Shown: positions 1 to 9,728 of the stretch, one piece after another
How the letters are laid out: the number at the start of each line of letters is the position of its first letter
How positions within the stretch are numbered: position 1 is the first letter of the stretch
DNA from: Chryseomonas sp014190935
GTDB lineage: Bacteria; Pseudomonadota; Gammaproteobacteria; Pseudomonadales; Pseudomonadaceae
Assembly: GCF_014190935.1 (NCBI RefSeq)
Contig: NZ_JACHVV010000003.1
Span: 62,001-126,000, forward strand
Direction of reading: 5' to 3'
DNA: 64,000 bases
Position numbers and translations under genes: made by a program
Notes under the pieces: generated by a model
Seen by the model: only the letters and a program-made list of their open reading frames with translations
What the model was told of the DNA's origin: nothing
Database searches by the model: none

Positions 1-642
<642 letters not shown>

Positions 643-660
643 CACGCCTCCCGGCAAACA

Positions 661-691
661 GCCCCGCCACCTCCGGTGCCGGGGCTTTTTT
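661..691 (+). terminator. Intrinsic terminator of metK
   Basis: GCCCCG (661-666) pairs with CGGGGC (680-685), with an inner CACC/GGTG stem and a three-base loop, followed by six T (686-691). This is a textbook Rho-independent terminator 18 bases after the metK stop. Confidence 0.93.
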
Positions 692-812
692 CTGGGTCTG
701 CAAGCGGGATCCCAGCGCTTTCTTGCGCCAGTCCACAGCCTGGCACGCGCGATGCAACCTCTGGGCGTCTGATGGTCAGAATGCCTCGTCTTCCCCAGGA
801 GTCTGCTTATCC

Positions 813-1442
813 ATGTGGCTGTTCATCACCAACTTCGGCGATTCTTCGGTGATGCTTCCCTGCGCCGTACTGATCGCACTCTGGCTGCTGGCCGGTCTGT
901 CTGCACGGGCGGCGCTGCTCTGGTTGCTGCTGTTTGGTGCCGCCGGTCTCAGCGTTGCCCTGTCGAAGATCGCCTTCTTCGGCTGGGGCCTGGGCATCCC
1001 CCGCCTGGACTTCACCGGCTTCAGCGGCCACTCCATGCTGGTCGGCAGCGTGCTGCCAGTCCTCGGCTGGCTGCTGGCCAGCCGGGCGCGGCCGTCGCTG
1101 CAGCTGACCGCAGCCGCCCTCGGCGCGCTGTGCGCCCTGCTCATCGCCGTCTCGCGGGTGGTGCTGGGCTATCACTCGATCTCGGAAGTGGTGACCGGCC
1201 TGCCCATCGGCTACGCCGCCAGCGGCAGCCTGCTGTGGCTGCTGCGTGGCCAGGAGGTCAACCTCAAGCCGCGCCAGGCCGCGCTGGGCGCCAGCCTGCT
1301 GCTGTTGCCGCTGTTGCTGCTGCATGGCACCAACGCCCCGACGCAACGGGTGCTGGAACGTCTGGCGGTGAAATTCGCCGACGAGCAGAAGCCCTGGACC
1401 CGCGCCCATCAGCGTGCCGGGGTGGCACCGCTGCAGAATTGA
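813..1442 (+). CDS. PAP2-family membrane phosphatase
   Basis: Membrane acid phosphatase of the PAP2 (type 2 phosphatidic acid phosphatase) superfamily, likely acting on lipid phosphates or undecaprenyl pyrophosphate; the substrate cannot be told from sequence. 209 residues. The start at 813 was chosen because AGGAG lies at 797-801 and the open frame upstream is low-complexity shadow sequence. Several hydrophobic helices are visible. Signature pieces are K52...R64, SGHS at 71-74 and SRVVLGYHSISE around 113-125. The usual final Asp of the last motif is Glu here, a conservative change. The C-terminal 40 residues are soluble and charged. It stands alone between metK and the PotD-like gene. Confidence 0.8.
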   Translation: MWLFITNFGDSSVMLPCAVLIALWLLAGLSARAALLWLLLFGAAGLSVALSKIAFFGWGLGIPRLDFTGFSGHSMLVGSVLPVLGWLLASRARPSLQLTAAALGALCALLIAVSRVVLGYHSISEVVTGLPIGYAASGSLLWLLRGQEVNLKPRQAALGASLLLLPLLLLHGTNAPTQRVLERLAVKFADEQKPWTRAHQRAGVAPLQN

Positions 1443-1595
1443 GGGCTAGCACTCGGCGCGTGCAATAGACGGCACCGCGGCTGGCGAATACCCAGAGGAC
1501 TCCTAGACTGGCAAGAGCCCCGACGTTCCCGGGGTGAACGCCAGGGCCTTTCGGCCCCTCCTAGTTAAGTCAGTCCTTGCCGCCGAGTCGTCCGC

Positions 1596-2645
1596 ATGCG
1601 CTACTGCCTCCCCCTTGTCTGCAGCCTGGTGCTCACCGGGCTGCCCGCGTCACCCGTGGCGGCTGCCGAGTCCTTGCGGCTCTATACCTGGGAAGGCTAC
1701 TTCAGCGACACCCTGCTGCAGCGCTGGGCCAAGGCCCATACCACCGTGCAGGAAATCCATTTCGACAGCAGTGACGTGCGCGACGCCACCCTGGCGCGCG
1801 GCGATGTCGATCTCGACCTGGTGGTGATCAACGAGGTCAGCGCCACCCGCCTCGGCCAGGACGGCCTGCTGATGCGCATCGATCCCCAGCGCCTGCCCCA
1901 TCTGAGCGAGCTGGATCCGCGCTGGCGCCAGAGTTGCGGCGACTATGCCGTGCCCTACGTCTGGGGCACCCTGGGTCTGCTCTATCGCAGCGACCGCCTG
2001 ACCCAGGCACCCTCGTCCTGGCAGCCGCTGCTGCAGCCGGAGCCGGCCCTGCACGGCCATATCGCCATGCTCGAAGACCATGACGATCTGCTGGTCGCCC
2101 CCCTGATCACCCTGGGCGCCGCCATCAACAGCGACGATCCCGAGCTGCTCCGACGCAGCTTCGCCCTGCTCAAGGCCCAGGCCCCGGCGGTGCTGACCTA
2201 TCAGTACGTGGTCAGCGCCCTGCACAATCCGGCCTACAGCGATCGCATCGAGCTGGCCCTGGGCTATAGCGGCGACCAGCACCTGCTCAATGCCGCGACG
2301 CCCGGGCAGCCCTGGCGCTTCGTCACGCCCCGCGAGGGCAGCCTGCTGTGGGTGGACTGCGTGGCCCTGCTCAGCAGCTCCCGGCACCAGGCAGCCGCCT
2401 GGCGCTTCATCGATTTCCTCAATGAGCCGCGCAATGCCGCGCTGGCGACCGAGGAATTGCACCTGGCGACCCCCAATGCCGGTGCCCTGCGCCTGCTGTC
2501 GGCTGACCTGCGCCAGGACCCCAGCCTGTTCCCCCCCGACGACGTGCTCGCCCGCAGCCAGGTCTTTCGTGAAGGTCCGCCCGACACCTTCCAGACCCGG
2601 CAACGCATCGGCAGCGCTCTGGTAGGTCGCCATGACGCTCAATAG
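1596..2645 (+). CDS. Periplasmic PotD-like polyamine-binding protein (NspS-type)
   Basis: Periplasmic type 2 solute-binding protein of the spermidine/putrescine-binding (PotD) family, 349 residues, with a signal peptide of about 24 residues ending near AAA-ES. The mature start (LRLYTWEGYFSDTLLQRW) is the classic PotD opening, and YAVPYVWGTLGLLYRSDRL matches the family's hinge segment. No permease or ATPase genes accompany it. Instead its 3' end overlaps by 14 bases a membrane GGDEF-EAL gene. That pairing mirrors Vibrio cholerae nspS-mbaA, where the PotD-like protein is a polyamine sensor that modulates the c-di-GMP enzyme rather than a transporter part. The sensing role is inference from family plus arrangement. 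The ribosome site before the start is weak. Confidence 0.8.
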   Translation: MRYCLPLVCSLVLTGLPASPVAAAESLRLYTWEGYFSDTLLQRWAKAHTTVQEIHFDSSDVRDATLARGDVDLDLVVINEVSATRLGQDGLLMRIDPQRLPHLSELDPRWRQSCGDYAVPYVWGTLGLLYRSDRLTQAPSSWQPLLQPEPALHGHIAMLEDHDDLLVAPLITLGAAINSDDPELLRRSFALLKAQAPAVLTYQYVVSALHNPAYSDRIELALGYSGDQHLLNAATPGQPWRFVTPREGSLLWVDCVALLSSSRHQAAAWRFIDFLNEPRNAALATEELHLATPNAGALRLLSADLRQDPSLFPPDDVLARSQVFREGPPDTFQTRQRIGSALVGRHDAQ

Positions 2646-4956
2646 GCGCGCCCTGCTGCTGATCTTGCCGGTCGCCCTGCTCTGCAGCCTGACCCTGGTG
2701 GGGCTGGGCTACACGGTGCAGCGCGAGGCGGTGATCGGCCTCGAACGTTCGCGGCTCAACCACGACCTGGCGGCGCTGGAAACCACCTATCGCGAGTACG
2801 ATCACTTCAGCCGCAACCTGCTCTATGCCCTGTCCAACAGCGCCGCCCTGGGCAACTTCCTGCGGCAGACCGAGGTGCCCTATCGCAACGAAGCCCTGGG
2901 GACCCAGCTGCAACTGGCGGTGCGCCAGCTGGCCGGCGACGATGCGCCCAGCCACATCTCCCTGGCCATCGCCCGCCCCGATCTCAGCCTGGCCTACTAC
3001 TACGAGCGCAGCGGCGATCCCTTCGCCCAGCTGAGCGGCGTCCAGCGCCAGTTGCTCGCACGCCTGGCCAAGGAGCCGAACGGTCCGCTGGAGCGGCGCG
3101 ACTATCTGCTCGACGAACAGGGACGCTCACTGCTGGTGGCGACCACCTCGCTGCTGCCGAGCACCGCCGGACCACCCCTGCCGGGCCAGCGCGGCCTGGC
3201 GATGACGCTGCAACTGGCGGTCAGCCCGGACCGGGTGGAGGCCCTGCGCCGCAGCCTGGAGCAGAGCTATGGCGCGCCCCTGGAATTCACCCGGACGCCG
3301 CCCGTCCGGACCAGCGACTTCACCGCCGTCGAGCGGCTATCGCCCGATCTCTATGTACGCCTGACCCCGGACCCGGGACGCCTGGATAAGGAGCTGCGTC
3401 GCCTGGCGATCGCCTACTTCAGCGGCGGTCTGCTGGTGACCCTGGCCTGCATCCTGGTGCTGATCGTGCTGATCCGCCGCTACATCACCCGGCCCATCGC
3501 CCGCCTGGACAGCCAGCTCACGGAGGTCCTGGAAGGCCAGCGCCAGGCGCTCGAAACCGGCGACGAACCCGGTGAGATCGGCCACCTGGGCGCCAACATG
3601 AAGCGCCTGCACGACAACAACCTGGCCATCCTGGCGCAATTGCGCACGGCCTTGCGTACCGATGTCCTCACCCAGATCGGCAACCGCCGCTATTTCCAGC
3701 TCATGGGCGAATCCTGGCTGGCGGGCAAGCCGGACGGTCGTCGTATCGCCCTGCTCTATTTCGGCCTGGACCACTTCAAGTCGGTGAACGACAGATTCAG
3801 CCACGAGGTGGGCGATGAACTGCTGCAGGCCGTGGCCCGGCAGACCCAGCACCTGCTCGAAGCCCATCAGGTGGACAACGAACTGGTGTTCACCCGCCTG
3901 GCGGGCGATGAATTCGCCATCCTGCTGCGCGGCCCGGCGGCGGCGACCGATGCCCTCGCCCTGGGCGAGCAGCTGCAGCAGAACTATGCCAACGGCACCC
4001 TGGTCGGCGAACGCCGCTATGCCGTGACCCTGAGCATCGGCCTGGCGGCCCCCGAGGCGCCGCTGGATCTGGCCGATCTGCTGGCCCAGGCCGACCTGGC
4101 CCTGGAGCGGGCCAAGAACGAAGGTGGCAATCGCCTGGTGCATTTCACCCCGGAACTGGCCGCGCGCCAGCGCCGCCAGGATATGCTCGACGAGCACCTG
4201 CGACGGATGAATCCGGACGAGGAATTCCATCTCGTCTACATGCCGGCGGTCGACAGCAACGACCAGGTGCGCTCCGCCGAAACCCTGCTGCGCTGGAATT
4301 CGCCACGTCTCGGCCCGGTATCACCGGCGGAATTCATCCCCATCGCCGAACGCCAGGGGCACTTCCGCTGGATCGATCGCTGGGTCGTGGACCAGGCCTG
4401 CCGCGAATATCCGGCGCTGCAGGAGGTGCTGGGCAACGAGCTAGTGCTGTCCGTCAACCTGTCGTCCGCGCAACTGGATCAGGCCGACATCGTCCCCTAC
4501 CTGCGCGAACGGGTGCGCCACCATGGCGTCGATCCGGGCCGCCTGGAACTGGAATTCACCGAGACCTTCGCCGCCGAGCTGAACGAGCGGACCCTGGGAC
4601 TGCTGCACGAATTGCGCGCCGAGGGCTTTCGCGTGGCCATCGACGACTTCGGCGTCGGCTACACCTCCATCCAGCAGGTCACCGACTATCCGGCCGACAC
4701 CATCAAGTTCGACCGACTCATCGTCGAGCGCCTCAGCCAGCCCGGCAACCAGGCCAGCCTGGATGCGCTCATCGCCTTCTGCCATGCCCGCGACGCCCAG
4801 GTGATCGCCGAGGGGGTGGACACCGAACTCAAGCAGCTCTGCCTGCAACAGGCCGGCTGCGATCTCCTGCAGGGCTTCCTGGTCTGCCCGCCGCGGCGCC
4901 TGGACGAACTGCGCGACTGGCAGCGCCAGCGCCTGGGCGATCCCAGCCGGGTCTAG
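2632..4956 (+). CDS. Membrane GGDEF-EAL c-di-GMP enzyme (MbaA-like)
   Basis: Inner-membrane cyclic-di-GMP signalling protein, 774 residues. Order: TM helix about 7-29, a periplasmic region of about 225 residues, second TM about 262-284, HAMP-like linker, GGDEF domain about 340-500, EAL domain about 525-770. The GGDEF signature reads AGDEF (424-428), a variant found in both active and inactive enzymes. The EAL signature reads ETL (550-552), but the other phosphodiesterase residues appear present: VNLS, the Glu of LEFTE, IDDFG (Asp671, Asp672), the Lys of IKFDR and the Glu of IAEGVD. Phosphodiesterase activity is therefore plausible. It overlaps the PotD-like gene by 14 bases, so the two are co-translated and the periplasmic domain probably reads that protein. 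Confidence 0.88.
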   Translation: MTLNRRALLLILPVALLCSLTLVGLGYTVQREAVIGLERSRLNHDLAALETTYREYDHFSRNLLYALSNSAALGNFLRQTEVPYRNEALGTQLQLAVRQLAGDDAPSHISLAIARPDLSLAYYYERSGDPFAQLSGVQRQLLARLAKEPNGPLERRDYLLDEQGRSLLVATTSLLPSTAGPPLPGQRGLAMTLQLAVSPDRVEALRRSLEQSYGAPLEFTRTPPVRTSDFTAVERLSPDLYVRLTPDPGRLDKELRRLAIAYFSGGLLVTLACILVLIVLIRRYITRPIARLDSQLTEVLEGQRQALETGDEPGEIGHLGANMKRLHDNNLAILAQLRTALRTDVLTQIGNRRYFQLMGESWLAGKPDGRRIALLYFGLDHFKSVNDRFSHEVGDELLQAVARQTQHLLEAHQVDNELVFTRLAGDEFAILLRGPAAATDALALGEQLQQNYANGTLVGERRYAVTLSIGLAAPEAPLDLADLLAQADLALERAKNEGGNRLVHFTPELAARQRRQDMLDEHLRRMNPDEEFHLVYMPAVDSNDQVRSAETLLRWNSPRLGPVSPAEFIPIAERQGHFRWIDRWVVDQACREYPALQEVLGNELVLSVNLSSAQLDQADIVPYLRERVRHHGVDPGRLELEFTETFAAELNERTLGLLHELRAEGFRVAIDDFGVGYTSIQQVTDYPADTIKFDRLIVERLSQPGNQASLDALIAFCHARDAQVIAEGVDTELKQLCLQQAGCDLLQGFLVCPPRRLDELRDWQRQRLGDPSRV

Positions 4957-4958
4957 CG

Positions 4959-4993
4959 GCGCTACCCACTGACACGCCATCAGTGGGTAGCGC
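4959..4993. terminator. Perfect 14-bp hairpin between convergent genes
   Basis: GCGCTACCCACTGA (4959-4972) and its exact complement (4980-4993) enclose a seven-base loop, three bases after the GGDEF-EAL stop and 15 bases before the esterase stop on the other strand. There is no T-tract on either side, so it may terminate weakly or act as a 3'-end stabiliser for both transcripts. Confidence 0.6.
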
Positions 4994-5007
4994 CCGTACC
5001 GTTGCGC

Positions 5008-6945
5008 TTAGAAGTCCAGCGACAGGCCCAGGCCCACACCCTGCTGATGGGTATCGCCCGCACCGGCATAGCTGTAGCCGCCGCGCAGGGTCAGTTCCGG
5101 GGTCAGCCGCTGGACCACGCCCAGGCTCAGCCGGGTGCGGTCGCTGTCGGGCTGGTAGCCGTCCAGGGTGTAGTCCAGGCCCGGGACACTGTTCAGGCGC
5201 ATGGTCACGTCGCGGGTACCGTCGGAGAATTCCCGCTCGCGGCCCAGGTCGGCGAACAGCGCCGTGGCCGGGGCGAGTTGCCAGCGCCCCTGCAGGCCCA
5301 GCCCCAGCCGCCGCGAGGTGCTCGACTGGTCGTCGAATGCCAGCGCCGTGGCGTCGTTGCCGCGCTCCCGGTAGCCGTCCACCTGGACGCGGGCATAGTC
5401 GGCGCTGAGATAGGGACTCAGGTGCCAGGGACTGCCGGCCGCCGCCAGGTCATAGCCCAGCCGCGCCGAGAGGGCGCGCAGATCGCCGTCGGTGTCGCCC
5501 TGCTCGCTGCGGGTGGTCGGGCCGAGGGCGAAGCGACGGCTCAGGTCGTCGTAGTCCAGCCGGCCACCGGTGGCGGTGAGATCGCCCCAGAGACGCTCGC
5601 CCTGGTACTGGGCGAAGGCGCTGAGCAGATAGCTGTTGAGTCGATAGCTGGAATCGGCCGCGCCGGGCTCCAGGCGCTGGCGCGCGACACCGGCGGCCAC
5701 GCCGAGGCGCCACTCCTCGCTGAGTCGATAGCTACCACCCAGGTCCAGGCTGTAGCCGTTGCCGTCGCCGCCGGCAGTGCTGCGCTGGTCGTCGACGTCC
5801 AGGCGCCGCGCGCTGGTATCCACATAGCCCTGCCAGCGCCCCACCGGCTGCCAGGCATGCCAGTCGCCCAGCCAGCGCTGGTGCAGGCCGTCCTGGTGCG
5901 CCCTGAGGGTGGACTGGGCCATCTCCGGCAGCAGGGTGACCTCCCAGGGCGCTGCCAGCAGCGAATAGGCGTAGTCGGCGATCAGCCGCTGGCCGGTGAT
6001 GGTCGGGTGGACGCGATCGTTGAACAGCAGCTGGCTGGGATCGGCCGCCGCCGCACCCAGGCCATAGGTGGTGTTGCGGGTGCAGCTGTCGCCGCTGAAG
6101 CAGGTGCCGGTGAGATTCTGCCCGCTGGCCAGGCCATAGCGGCCCGGTTCGGCCACCACCTCGGCCAGCAGCTGGGGCACGTTGAGGCCGATGATCTCGG
6201 CGTCGATGCCGGCCAGACGCGCCACCAGCGCCTGGTTGTAGACCCGGCTCAGGGCCGAGCTGGCCGCCTGTTGCGGCGAACCGGCCAGGGCCGGGGTCTG
6301 GCCGATGTCGGGCAGCAGCCAGACCACCATATAGCGGGCGCCGGCCTGCTGCAGGGCAGCCACGCCGTCGCCCAGGCGATTGGCCGCCGCCGCCGCAGTG
6401 GCCGGCGAGGTGACCAGGCCCTGGAGGAAGTCGTTACCCCCGCCGCTGAGGTAGAACAGGGTGTTGGGATCCAGGCTCAGTCCCTGGCTGGCGAGTCCGG
6501 GCAGGTAGCCATCACGGCTGCGCAGGGTCAGGCCTCCTACCGCCACCACCGAGCCGTTGCGAGCGGTGATGGAATCGCGGATCTGCGCCGTGGTGTAGCC
6601 ACCCGTGGCCCAGTTGTCGCCATCGCTCAGGCCGATCCGCTGGTTGATCAGCGAGGTCGAGGCGTCGAGGGTACGGACATCGAAGCCCAGTTGCTGGCCG
6701 AGCAGGATCGAGGACACCAGTCCGGTCACCGCACCGCTGGCCGGGCTGTAGCCGGGCCCAACGCGGTTGGTGAATCTGAGACTGGCGCCCGTGACCCCGG
6801 TGTCGGGAAATTGCCCGGCATCGAGCAGGCTGTCGCCGAACACGGTGAAGCCACTGTAGGGATTGGGAGCCGCCTGGACGGTTGCCGCGAGCGCCGTGGC
6901 CAGGGCGATGGCCAGCGGCAGGCGTTGCCTGAGGAAAGATGTCAT
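5008..6945 (-). CDS. estA: GDSL autotransporter esterase (EstA/EstP type)
   Basis: Outer-membrane autotransporter esterase, 645 residues. The start at 6945 is chosen because it begins a clear signal peptide (about 26 residues, ending VQAA-P); the frame stays open for 64 more codons upstream without a leader. The passenger is a GDSL hydrolase with FGDSLLDAG (nucleophile Ser39), GGGNDFLQ, and NDRVHPT for the Asp-His pair. From about residue 380 on lies an autotransporter beta-barrel, ending in the aromatic GLGLSLDF typical of outer-membrane insertion. The P. aeruginosa relative EstA stays cell-bound and affects rhamnolipid production and motility; here that role is only inferred. Monocistronic. 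Confidence 0.92.
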   Translation of the reverse strand: MTSFLRQRLPLAIALATALAATVQAAPNPYSGFTVFGDSLLDAGQFPDTGVTGASLRFTNRVGPGYSPASGAVTGLVSSILLGQQLGFDVRTLDASTSLINQRIGLSDGDNWATGGYTTAQIRDSITARNGSVVAVGGLTLRSRDGYLPGLASQGLSLDPNTLFYLSGGGNDFLQGLVTSPATAAAAANRLGDGVAALQQAGARYMVVWLLPDIGQTPALAGSPQQAASSALSRVYNQALVARLAGIDAEIIGLNVPQLLAEVVAEPGRYGLASGQNLTGTCFSGDSCTRNTTYGLGAAAADPSQLLFNDRVHPTITGQRLIADYAYSLLAAPWEVTLLPEMAQSTLRAHQDGLHQRWLGDWHAWQPVGRWQGYVDTSARRLDVDDQRSTAGGDGNGYSLDLGGSYRLSEEWRLGVAAGVARQRLEPGAADSSYRLNSYLLSAFAQYQGERLWGDLTATGGRLDYDDLSRRFALGPTTRSEQGDTDGDLRALSARLGYDLAAAGSPWHLSPYLSADYARVQVDGYRERGNDATALAFDDQSSTSRRLGLGLQGRWQLAPATALFADLGREREFSDGTRDVTMRLNSVPGLDYTLDGYQPDSDRTRLSLGVVQRLTPELTLRGGYSYAGAGDTHQQGVGLGLSLDF

Positions 6946-7252
6946 GCCTGCATCCTTGGTTGTTGTTTTCGGAGCACACGTCAGGGCGTGTCGGCTCACG
7001 CTAGACGGTTTTTGTGACGTTGTATCTGGGTGTAAACAAAAAGGTGGAAGACGTTCATTCGGCCTGGACGGCATGCCAGACGGCTGTCGGCGATTCGACT
7101 GGAGGGGCGTGCCATGACTGTCGAGTCCGCTGATCAACCCATGGCAGCGCTTATCGGGGCGATGACGCTGAGCGCCCGTTCGGATAGCCCCCTCTCCCCC
7201 GGGGAGAGGGTTGGGATGAGGGAACGGCGAGATCCCTGTCCCGCCGGATACC
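6946..7252. other. Intergenic region upstream of the esterase gene
   Basis: 307 bases between the LprI-like gene's stop and the esterase start, both on the minus strand. It holds the 35-bp dispersed repeat at 7188-7222 and presumably the esterase promoter in the locally AT-richer 6996-7045 part. No supported gene is seen. Confidence 0.6.
7188..7222. repeat. 35-bp dispersed palindromic repeat, copy 1
   Basis: A core of CCTCTCCCCCGGGGAGAGG followed by TTGGGATGAGGG. A second copy at 38248-38282 matches about 30 of 35 positions. Both copies sit just past the stop of a minus-strand gene (LprI-like here, yrfG there), so they may act in 3'-end formation. This CCCTCTCC/GGAGAGGG type is, from memory, widespread in proteobacterial genomes. 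Confidence 0.75.
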
Positions 7253-7642
7253 TCACTGCCCCAGCTTGCCCGCTTCGCAACCGGTGCTGGCGCATTCGCG
7301 CAGGCGCTCCTTGAGCACCTCCAGGCGGCTGTCGGTCAGGCTGACGGCGCAGTCCAGGTTGACGAAGTAGCCATCGGCTTCCTCGCGGGCGCACTGGCTG
7401 TCGCGCTGCTTGATCCAGGCCAGCTGGCTCTGCTTGAGCACGGCCTGCTGATCGGCCGGCAGCTGCTTGCGCAACTCGCCATAGGTCTGGTTCAGCGACT
7501 TGTCGCTCTGGGCGAACAGGTTGCTGGCGCAGTAGACGGTATCGAAGGCATTGCGTGGCGTGCCGCAGCCGGCAGCCTGAGCAGTGGCGAAAACACAGAG
7601 ACCGCTCAGGGTCAGGGCGGCGGCGAGGGTGGTCTTGAGCAT
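7253..7642 (-). CDS. LprI/DUF1311-family periplasmic protein
   Basis: 129 residues with a signal peptide of about 23 residues ending AQA-AG. The mature part carries the DUF1311 (YecT/LprI N-terminal) pattern: an early Cys (AGCGTPRNAFD), YC, then LNQTYGELRKQLP, LKQSQLAWIKQRDSQC and a final Cys-rich end with ECASTGCEAG. Six cysteines suggest disulfides and a periplasmic location. Mycobacterial LprI inhibits lysozyme; whether this family member does is unknown. Monocistronic, downstream of typA on the same strand but separated by the typA terminator. Confidence 0.8.
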   Translation of the reverse strand: MLKTTLAAALTLSGLCVFATAQAAGCGTPRNAFDTVYCASNLFAQSDKSLNQTYGELRKQLPADQQAVLKQSQLAWIKQRDSQCAREEADGYFVNLDCAVSLTDSRLEVLKERLRECASTGCEAGKLGQ

Positions 7643-7742
7643 GGCAGCATCCTGCAGAGGGGGCCGTCCCGAATGGCGCGGCCGTAGGGCAAACGCTAGC
7701 AGAGCCGCCAGTCATGCGCGCGGCATCAGCCGAAAAACGGGC

Positions 7743-7770
7743 AACAAAAAAGCGCCCGAAGGCGCTTTCC
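7743..7770 (-). terminator. Intrinsic terminator of typA
   Basis: Read on the minus strand, AAAGCGCC (7768-7761), a four-base loop and GGCGCTTT (7756-7749) are followed by further T. It lies 18 bases past the typA stop. Confidence 0.92.
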
Positions 7771-7788
7771 TGCATTACCGGAGCGGGA

Positions 7789-9606
7789 TCAGACCTTGGA
7801 ACGCTCGAAGCGCTTGCGGTCGTTCTCGTTCAGGTACTTCTTGCGCAGACGGATGGACTTCGGCGTCACTTCCACCAGTTCGTCGTCGGCGATGAATTCC
7901 AGCGCCTGCTCGAGGGTGAACTTGATCGGCGGCACCAGGGCGATGACTTCGTCCTTGCCCGAGGCGCGCATGTTGTCCAGCTTCTTGCCCTTGGTGGGGT
8001 TGAGCACCAGGTCGTTGTCACGGCTGTTGATGCCGCACAGCTGGCCTTCGTAGATCTCGTCGCCCGGCGCCAGGAACAGCTTGCCGCGGCTCTGCAGGGT
8101 TTCCAGCGAGTAGGTCAGGGCGGTACCGGTGGCCATGGACACCAGCACGCCGTTCTGACGGTTGGTCACTTCGCCGGCCTTGATCGGGCCGTAATGGCTG
8201 AAGGTCGAGGTCAGGATGCCGCTGCCCGAGGTCAGGGTCAGGAAGTTGTTACGGAAGCCGATCAGGCCACGCGCCGGGATGGTGTATTCCAGGCGGATAC
8301 GGCCCTTGCCGTCGGGGATCATGTTGGTCAGATCGCCCTTGCGCAGACCCATCTGCTCCATCACCGAGCCCTGGTGCTGCTCTTCGATGTCGATGGAGAC
8401 GTTCTCGTAGGGCTCCTGCTTCACGCCGTCCTTCTCGATGATCACCACTTCCGGACGGCCCACGGCCATCTCGAAGCCTTCGCGGCGCATGTTCTCGATC
8501 AGTACCGACAGGTGCAGCTCGCCACGGCCGGAGACCTTGAATTTCTCGGCCGACTCGCCCGGCTCGACGCGCAGGGCCACGTTGTGCAGCAGTTCCTTCT
8601 CCAGACGGTCCTTGATGTTGCGGCTGGTGACGAACTTGCCTTCACGACCGGCGAACGGCGAGTCGTTGACCTGGAAGGTCATGCTCACGGTGGGCTGGTC
8701 GACGGTCAGCGGCGGACGGGCTTCGACGTTCTGCGGATCGCACAGGGTGTCGGAGATGAACAGCTCGTCCATGCCCGAGACGCAGACGATGTCGCCGGCT
8801 TCGGCTTCGGCCACTTCCACGCGCTGCAGGCCGGAGTGGCCCATGATCTTGAGGATACGACCGTTGCGCTTGCTGCCGTCGTCGCTGATGGCCACGACCG
8901 GGGTGTTGGCCTTGATGCGGCCACGGGCGATGCGGCCGATGCCGATCACGCCGAGAAAGCTGTTGTAGTCCAGCTGGGAGATCTGCATCTGGAAGGGACC
9001 GTCCAGATCGACCTGGGGGGCCGGCACGTGGTCGACGATGGCCTGGAACAGGGCATCCATGTTGTCGTCCATCTTCTCGTGGTCCAGACCGGCGATGCCG
9101 TTCAGGGCGCTGGCGTAGACGATCGGGAAGTCCAGCTGCTCATCGGTGGCGCCGAGGTTGTCGAACAGGTCGAAGATCTGGTCGATGACCCAGTCCGGAC
9201 GCGCGCCGGGACGGTCGATCTTGTTGACCACCACGATCGGACGCAGGCCGGCCTTGAAGGCCTTCTGGGTCACGAAGCGGGTCTGCGGCATGGGGCCGTC
9301 CTGGGCGTCGACCACCAGCAGCACGGAGTCGACCATGGACATCACGCGCTCCACCTCGCCACCGAAGTCGGCGTGGCCGGGGGTGTCGACGATGTTGATG
9401 TTGTAGTCGCCCCACTTGAGGGCGGTGTTCTTGGCCAGGATGGTGATGCCACGTTCCTTTTCCTGGTCGTTGCTGTCCATCACCCGCTCGTTTTCCGCTT
9501 CTTTGCGGTCCAGGGTGCCGGACAGGCGCAGCAGCTTGTCGACGAGGGTGGTCTTGCCATGGTCGACGTGCGCGATGATGGCGATGTTGCGTAGATTCTC
9601 GATCAC
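7789..9606 (-). CDS. typA: Ribosome-associated GTPase TypA/BipA
   Basis: Translational GTPase of the EF-G superfamily that binds 70S ribosomes and assists 50S assembly, important in stress and at low temperature. 605 residues, full length for the family. G motifs are clear: AHVDHGKTT (G1), DTPGHADFG (G3) and NKIDRPGA (G4), with the switch region EKERGITI. The start codon is GTG (9606); the encoded MIENLRNIAIIAHVDHGKTT matches the start I recall for Pseudomonas TypA. It follows thiI on the same strand after 157 bases and ends at its own terminator. Confidence 0.97.
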   Translation of the reverse strand: MIENLRNIAIIAHVDHGKTTLVDKLLRLSGTLDRKEAENERVMDSNDQEKERGITILAKNTALKWGDYNINIVDTPGHADFGGEVERVMSMVDSVLLVVDAQDGPMPQTRFVTQKAFKAGLRPIVVVNKIDRPGARPDWVIDQIFDLFDNLGATDEQLDFPIVYASALNGIAGLDHEKMDDNMDALFQAIVDHVPAPQVDLDGPFQMQISQLDYNSFLGVIGIGRIARGRIKANTPVVAISDDGSKRNGRILKIMGHSGLQRVEVAEAEAGDIVCVSGMDELFISDTLCDPQNVEARPPLTVDQPTVSMTFQVNDSPFAGREGKFVTSRNIKDRLEKELLHNVALRVEPGESAEKFKVSGRGELHLSVLIENMRREGFEMAVGRPEVVIIEKDGVKQEPYENVSIDIEEQHQGSVMEQMGLRKGDLTNMIPDGKGRIRLEYTIPARGLIGFRNNFLTLTSGSGILTSTFSHYGPIKAGEVTNRQNGVLVSMATGTALTYSLETLQSRGKLFLAPGDEIYEGQLCGINSRDNDLVLNPTKGKKLDNMRASGKDEVIALVPPIKFTLEQALEFIADDELVEVTPKSIRLRKKYLNENDRKRFERSKV

Positions 9607-9728
9607 AGTGGTGTTCTCGGTATAGAAATGAAGGAGCTTCAGCCAGCAGGCTGACAGCCGGAGATTGCAAAGGCGCGAAACGCGGCCGACCGGTACGCGG
9701 CCGGAGGGCTAGAAGAGGTCGGGAGGGC

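Noticed and set aside
5002..7017. Long plus-strand frame opposite the esterase gene
   Set aside because: Antisense shadow; the minus strand has signal peptide, GDSL motifs and autotransporter barrel.
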